The position numbers and the translations under genes are program-made. The notes below the pieces were generated by a model. That model ran no database searches and was not told the DNA's origin. It saw only the letters and a program-made list of their open reading frames with translations. Positions 63,050 through 64,000 of a stretch of DNA of 64,000 bases are shown one piece after another. The stretch's first letter is position 1, and each line of letters starts with the position of its first letter. The stretch lies in assembly GCF_028714655.1 (NCBI RefSeq), contig NZ_JAQTLY010000004.1, positions 1-64,000 of the forward strand, read 5' to 3'. The stretch is from Sulfurimonas sp. Its GTDB lineage: Bacteria; Campylobacterota; Campylobacteria; Campylobacterales; Sulfurimonadaceae.

Positions 63050-63873
63050 ATCTGCTCTTTTGCCATGGGATGACAAACTTCAACAGTCTCTTTTAAATCC
63101 TGCTTTTGTATATGCGTATATATTTGAGTCGTAATAAGCGAAGCATGACCCAGTAACTCTTGAACAACCCTCAAATCGGCTCCTCCCGTTATAAGTGATG
63201 TTGCGTATGAGTGACGAAGCACATGGGGAGAAACTCCCAAATATTTTTGCGTTATTTTATAGGCTGATATACGGCTAAGCTTATCGCCTTTATAGTTGCG
63301 CCAAACAAATCCGCTCTCTTTTTTCATCTCATTCAAATAATTTTCTATTGCTTTTATCGCAACTTTTGCCAATGGAACTATACGCTCTTTTTCACCTTTG
63401 GCATGTCTTATATGAAGCCATTCACCCTCTATATCTTCTCGTCTTAGAGCTAAACATTCACTTATTCTGGCACCTGATGCATATAAAAAGAGTATCAACG
63501 CATAGTCACGAAGACCTATAATCGTACTTTTATCTATTTGATTAAGCCCGTTTTGTATCTCTTTGTATGATAGAAATTTCGGAAGGAGTTTAGGAATCTT
63601 TGAAAATTTAAGTTTTGTTTTTTCCTGAGAAAATTGACTTTTATAGCAAAAATCAAAAAACGCATTCACGGAAGAGAGTTTTCTATTTAGCGTTCTTCTG
63701 TTTTTGTATACGCCGAGTGCGGCAAAAAGAGAAGCCGAATCAAGTTCTATAAGAGGTTTGTTTAGAGTCGTCTCAAGAGCATCAAGGTCACTTCTGTATG
63801 CCTCGACGCTTTTTTTGCTAAGAGCTTTTATAACACCGATATACTCTATAAAAGCTTCAAGCTCGTTTGACAT
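63046..63873 (-). CDS. Xer-type tyrosine recombinase
   Basis: The 275-residue protein has an N-terminal SAM-like core-binding domain (LEAFIEYIGVIKALSKKSVEAYRSDL). The catalytic domain carries R in YASGARISECLAL, HxxR in HVLRHSYATSL, His in LLGHASLITT and the nucleophilic Tyr in TQIYTHI. It probably resolves chromosome dimers or acts on integrative elements. It is shorter than the XerH of Helicobacter and Campylobacter (about 350-360), so assignment to XerH is uncertain. No dif-like site was recognised here. Confidence 0.87.
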   Translation of the reverse strand: MSNELEAFIEYIGVIKALSKKSVEAYRSDLDALETTLNKPLIELDSASLFAALGVYKNRRTLNRKLSSVNAFFDFCYKSQFSQEKTKLKFSKIPKLLPKFLSYKEIQNGLNQIDKSTIIGLRDYALILFLYASGARISECLALRREDIEGEWLHIRHAKGEKERIVPLAKVAIKAIENYLNEMKKESGFVWRNYKGDKLSRISAYKITQKYLGVSPHVLRHSYATSLITGGADLRVVQELLGHASLITTQIYTHIQKQDLKETVEVCHPMAKEQI

Positions 63874-64000
63874 TACTCTACCGAGATATATTCATCATCC
63901 ACGAAAAATATTTTATCATTAATGAATACGAAACCGTCCTCGACTTTTACCTTATATATTTTATGTTTTGACAAGTCTCTTGACATTTCTATAACATAGC
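63873..64000 (-). CDS. unidentified protein, C-terminal 42 residues only
   Basis: The frame is open from the window end to TAA at 63873-63875, which overlaps the Xer start (TAATG). The visible part includes SRDLSKHKIYKVKVEDGFVF and DKIFFVDDEYISVE, a small beta-rich C-terminus. It is too short to assign. The upstream part lies beyond the window. Confidence 0.6.
   Translation of the reverse strand, partial: YVIEMSRDLSKHKIYKVKVEDGFVFINDKIFFVDDEYISVE

Noticed and set aside
63046-63873. A dif-like recombination site for the Xer enzyme
   Set aside because: No paired 11-base arms with a 6-base centre resembling difH were recognised near the gene or elsewhere by eye.

Overview
The window is an AT-rich chromosomal segment of a member of the Campylobacterota (Epsilonproteobacteria), most likely Sulfurimonas or a close relative. 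Supporting signs are a MurF with a membrane-spanning N-terminus, a histidine kinase with an HQWRQPL-type H-box, the gene order pyrD - M16 peptidase - dapA - fabL (later pgsA) known from Helicobacter and Campylobacter, a FabL-type enoyl reductase, a DUF1104 protein and many overlapping stop/start codons. This assignment is from gene content and family knowledge, not from a search.

Layout. 0-1 kb: an initiator tRNA-Met / tRNA-Gln / initiator tRNA-Met cluster, then an 840-base stretch with no conventional gene. Read on the minus strand, that stretch holds two paralogous units. Each has a promoter, a short RNA ending in a hairpin plus U-run, a ribosome site, and a 19-20 residue hydrophobic peptide. 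The short RNA is complementary in several blocks to the leader and start of the peptide ORF just downstream, so this looks like a tandem pair of undescribed type I toxin-antitoxin-like loci. 1-4.4 kb: a lipase/RTX protein with an abrupt C-terminus, a membrane protein of unknown function and an orphan RTX C-terminal fragment. 4.4-8.9 kb: a degenerate EAL-HDOD protein, CorA, a RimI-like acetyltransferase, a DUF2156 protein, a second tRNA-Gln and a HIT protein. 9-16.2 kb: a complete type I restriction-modification locus (hsdM-fic-hsdS-hsdR) with a class III Fic enzyme between hsdM and hsdS. 16.2-25.6 kb: cell-wall and housekeeping genes (murF, alpha/beta hydrolase, ddl, ruvA, fapA-like; then murJ, a ccdAB toxin-antitoxin pair and cysS).

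25.7-46.6 kb: metabolism, lipid and membrane functions: MFS transporter, type II NADH dehydrogenase, rRNA methyltransferase-like protein, DJ-1/PfpI, pyrD, M16 peptidase, dapA, fabL, periplasmic helical proteins, a radical SAM enzyme (AmrS), pcm, ald, a J-domain protein, a glycerophosphodiesterase, a UMF1 transporter, an acyl-ACP/acyltransferase protein, pgsA, rseP, yggS, alpha-carbonic anhydrase and an HI0933-type flavoprotein. 46.8-54.4 kb: thiE, an anaerobic ribonucleotide reductase whose C-terminal strand is a separate 50-codon gene, its activase, a siroheme nitrite/sulfite reductase, a two-component system and a DUF1104 protein. 54.4-55.1 kb: a fossil RTX fragment and a decayed RelBE-like pair. 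55-64 kb: an OpgB-like phosphoglycerol transferase, polA, an HDOD protein, a TauE/SafE-like membrane protein, a NosL-like protein, an HD-domain protein, a Xer-type recombinase and the end of an unidentified gene.

Two repeat families run through the window. One is a palindrome-rich, MITE-like intergenic repeat (six copies and a remnant) whose ends sometimes supply stop codons or false N-termini. The other is a roughly 97-base element, present twice, each time immediately after the stop codon of a minus-strand gene. Its three hairpins change sequence between the copies but keep their pairing, so it is a candidate for a new structured element.
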